In this document: piece by piece, positions 62,346 to 64,000 of the stretch
Numbering within the stretch: position 1 is the stretch's first letter
How the letters are laid out: each line of letters opens with the position of its first letter
Origin: Paenibacillus arenilitoris
GTDB lineage: Bacteria; Bacillota; Bacilli; Paenibacillales; Paenibacillaceae
Assembly: GCF_014705655.1 (NCBI RefSeq)
Contig: NZ_JACXIY010000002.1
Span: 1 to 64,000, forward strand
Direction: 5' to 3'
Length of the DNA stretch: 64,000 bases
Made by a program: the position numbers and the translations under genes
Notes under the pieces: model-generated
Told to the model about the DNA's origin: nothing
Seen by the model: the letters and a program-made list of their open reading frames with translations, nothing else
Databases searched by the model: none

Positions 62346-63635
62346 ATGGATAAGGAGATGCGCAAACGAGTGGAAAACGAACGAAACTGGGCAGGCAACT
62401 ATGCATATAACGCCGCGGAGTTCCACGCCCCCGATACGATGGAAGAGCTGCGGGAGAAGGTTGCCCGCGGCAGCCGGGTCAAGGTGCTTGGCTCCCGGCA
62501 TTCGTTTAATGGAATCGCCGATACGACCGCAACCCATCTCTCGCTGCACAAGCTTAACCGCGTAGTCGATTTGGATCGGACGAATCGCCGCGTCACGGTC
62601 GAAGGCGGCATCCGCTACGGCGAGCTGTGCCGCTATCTTCACGACAACGGCTACGCGCTGCACAATCTGGCGTCTCTGCCGCACATTACCGTGGCCGGCG
62701 CATGCGCGACGGCGACGCACGGCTCCGGCGACCGGAACGGCAGCCTCTCGACGGCGGTTTACGCGCTGGAGCTCGTGAAGGCGGACGGGGAGACGGCCGT
62801 CTTCACCCGCGGCCAAGACGGCGACTTCGCCGGGGCGGTCGTCGGGCTTGGGGCGCTTGGCGTCGTGACGAAGCTGACGCTGGACGTGGTCCCGGCCTTC
62901 GAGATGAGCCAGCGCGTCTACGAGAATCTGCCGCTCTCGCGGCTCCGCGACAACCTGGACGCCGTATTCTCAAGCGCTTACAGCGTCAGCCTGTTCTCGG
63001 ATTGGAAGGAATCGGCGTTTAATCAAGTTTGGGTGAAACGGAGGACGGACGATCCGAAGGCGGCTCAGCCGGAAAGCCCGTTCTTCGCCGCGGTGCCCGC
63101 TGCGGAGCACCGGCATCCGGTGCCGGGCTTAGGCGCGGACAACTGCAGCCGTCAGCTTGGCGTTCCCGGTCCCTGGTACGAGCGGATGCCTCACTTCCGC
63201 ATGGATTTCACCCCGAGCGCCGGCGAAGAGCTGCAAAGCGAATATTTCGTGCGCCGCGAAGACGCCTACGAAGCGCTGTGCGAGATCGACCGGTTAAAGG
63301 AGCGCATCGCGCCGCTTCTATATGTATCCGAAGTACGCACGATAGCGGCGGACGATCATTGGATGAGTCCGTGCTATAAGCAGGATTCGGTTGCGTTCCA
63401 TTTCACGTGGAAAGCGGACGGTGAGGCCGTTCGGCAGCTGCTTCCGCTGATCGAAGAACGGATGGCGCCTTTCGATGCCCGTCCGCATTGGAGCAAGCTG
63501 TTCGCGATGGCTCCGGCACGGCTGCAATCGCTGTACGAGAAGCTGCCGGCGTTCCGGCAGCTGATCAAGCGCTGCGATCCGCAAGGAAAGTTCCGCAACG
63601 ATTATTTGGACACCTATATTCTGGGCAACGCCTAA
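62346..63635 (+). CDS. FAD-dependent alditol oxidase-like oxidoreductase
   Basis: A 429-residue protein of the VAO/PCMH FAD family with an ALO-type C terminus. RNWAGNYAYNA, VLGSRHSFNGIADT (His52 fits the covalent FAD attachment site of alditol oxidase) and ATHGSGDRNGSL are visible. It would oxidise a sugar alcohol (xylitol, sorbitol) to an aldose using O2 and producing hydrogen peroxide. The start is uncertain: ATG 62346 gives the longest form, but a GTG at 62370, 12 bases after AAGGAG, gives MENERNWAGNY, closer to the family N terminus. A terminator hairpin follows. Confidence 0.85.
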   Translation: MDKEMRKRVENERNWAGNYAYNAAEFHAPDTMEELREKVARGSRVKVLGSRHSFNGIADTTATHLSLHKLNRVVDLDRTNRRVTVEGGIRYGELCRYLHDNGYALHNLASLPHITVAGACATATHGSGDRNGSLSTAVYALELVKADGETAVFTRGQDGDFAGAVVGLGALGVVTKLTLDVVPAFEMSQRVYENLPLSRLRDNLDAVFSSAYSVSLFSDWKESAFNQVWVKRRTDDPKAAQPESPFFAAVPAAEHRHPVPGLGADNCSRQLGVPGPWYERMPHFRMDFTPSAGEELQSEYFVRREDAYEALCEIDRLKERIAPLLYVSEVRTIAADDHWMSPCYKQDSVAFHFTWKADGEAVRQLLPLIEERMAPFDARPHWSKLFAMAPARLQSLYEKLPAFRQLIKRCDPQGKFRNDYLDTYILGNA

Positions 63636-63723
63636 TAGCCCAAAAAAAACAAAACCAAATATACCAATACCGGGGCCGATCCCGATCAACGTAACGTGAA
63701 TCGGACGGGAGGCTTCGGCCGAT

Positions 63724-63768
63724 GGAGCTGTCTCGGGAGGTCATAAAAAGCGACCTTAGGGACAGCTC
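63724..63768 (+). terminator. Long imperfect hairpin after the alditol oxidase gene
   Basis: GAGCTGTCTCGGGAGGTC pairs, with mismatches, with GACCTTAGGGACAGCTC around a 12-base loop, then TATTTGATTTT. It shares a CTGTCTC core with the hairpin at the left end of the window. Acts as a likely terminator. Confidence 0.6.
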
Positions 63769-64000
63769 TATTTGATTTTCTGAGAAAAAATTCCCGTTCT
63801 CTTGTTCAGCCCCTCTTTTTCGCGCTTCCCAAACACGCCCACCTTCTTCGACGACGTTTAGCCACGAGATGGCGATGATAAATTCAAAAAATGAAACTAA
63901 ATCGGTCTTATTCCCAATTATTCACGATGTAGTTTCAGTATTTGAACTTAAACGGTACCTTTCGAGCCTTTCACTTTGCTATTAACCGTTTTTATTTCAA
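63769..64000. repeat. Right-end copies of the palindromic repeat family
   Basis: No gene is seen in the last 230 bases. Copies of the TTTAGTTTCA-TTGAAA element occur at 63881-63901 (as the reverse complement of the copy at 234-262, with one difference in the 20-base core), at about 63931-63956 and, truncated by the window edge, at about 63986. The spacing is again about 50 bp. Confidence 0.7.

Noticed and set aside
1..64000. Transposons, prophage, tRNA, rRNA, riboswitches
   Set aside because: None was found by eye: no transposase, integrase or phage proteins, no cloverleaf or conserved riboswitch cores seen. A covariance-model scan would settle the RNA part.

Overview
The window looks like chromosomal DNA of an endospore-forming Paenibacillaceae bacterium (Paenibacillus or Cohnella type). 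This is inferred from a complete GerA-family germinant receptor operon with a sigma-G-type promoter, two LplB/YtcP-type sugar ABC transporters without their own ATPase, many AraC regulators beside glycoside hydrolases, strong AGGAGG ribosome binding sites and GC-rich coding DNA. No rRNA, tRNA, transposase, phage gene or CRISPR array was seen.

Layout. 0.1-0.3 kb: an array of about 25-bp imperfect palindromes; copies of the same family appear at the far right end (63.88-64.0 kb). 0.4-5.2 kb: two paralogous secreted clan GH-A glycosidases, divergently oriented around a small zinc-ribbon gene. 5.2-9.1 kb: gerA-type operon (A-C-B order). 9.2-16 kb: LacI remnant, TetR/MFS pair with repeated operators, DUF2306 gene, a DJ-1/PfpI fusion, a two-component system and a DUF4180 gene. 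16.2-22 kb: AraC regulator, GH43 enzyme and sugar ABC transporter with a consensus cre site. 22.1-23.9 kb: PadR regulator and MFS pump with two dyad operators. 24.1-28.6 kb: a three-gene Weimberg-type operon (FAH-family dehydratase, semialdehyde dehydrogenase, YjhG/YagF dehydratase). 28.7-35.2 kb: CorC/hemolysin-type protein, DUF3231 protein, AraC, GH27 alpha-galactosidase, acyltransferase. 35.4-44 kb: second sugar ABC transporter, membrane-bound AraC sensor, GH105 hydrolase and galactarate dehydratase, which suggests pectin or uronate use. 44.0-45.4 kb: a deleted MerR gene whose MerR-type promoter survives, then a GH43 gene.

45.7-54.7 kb: a tightly packed gene set with two Gfo/Idh/MocA oxidoreductases, a TIM-barrel isomerase, two sulfatase-fold enzymes that lack the formylglycine motif, an APS kinase, an AraC regulator and a third sulfatase with the canonical CxPxR motif. 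This is the best candidate for an undescribed system: it pairs oxidoreductive sugar chemistry, sulfatase-fold enzymes and activated-sulfate synthesis. 54.8-55.5 kb is an unusual non-coding stretch of three repeat families. It is followed by a nuclease-fold/winged-helix protein, a TetR-GNAT operon, a hypothetical gene, a MalT-like LuxR regulator, a quinone-oxidoreductase-like enzyme and an alditol oxidase.

How the parts fit: most of the window is carbohydrate scavenging. Secreted glycosidases and ABC importers bring in oligosaccharides, AraC sensors and cre sites gate expression, and the oxidative Weimberg and galactarate routes both lead toward 2-oxoglutarate semialdehyde and 2-oxoglutarate. 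All functions come from reading motifs; no database search was possible.
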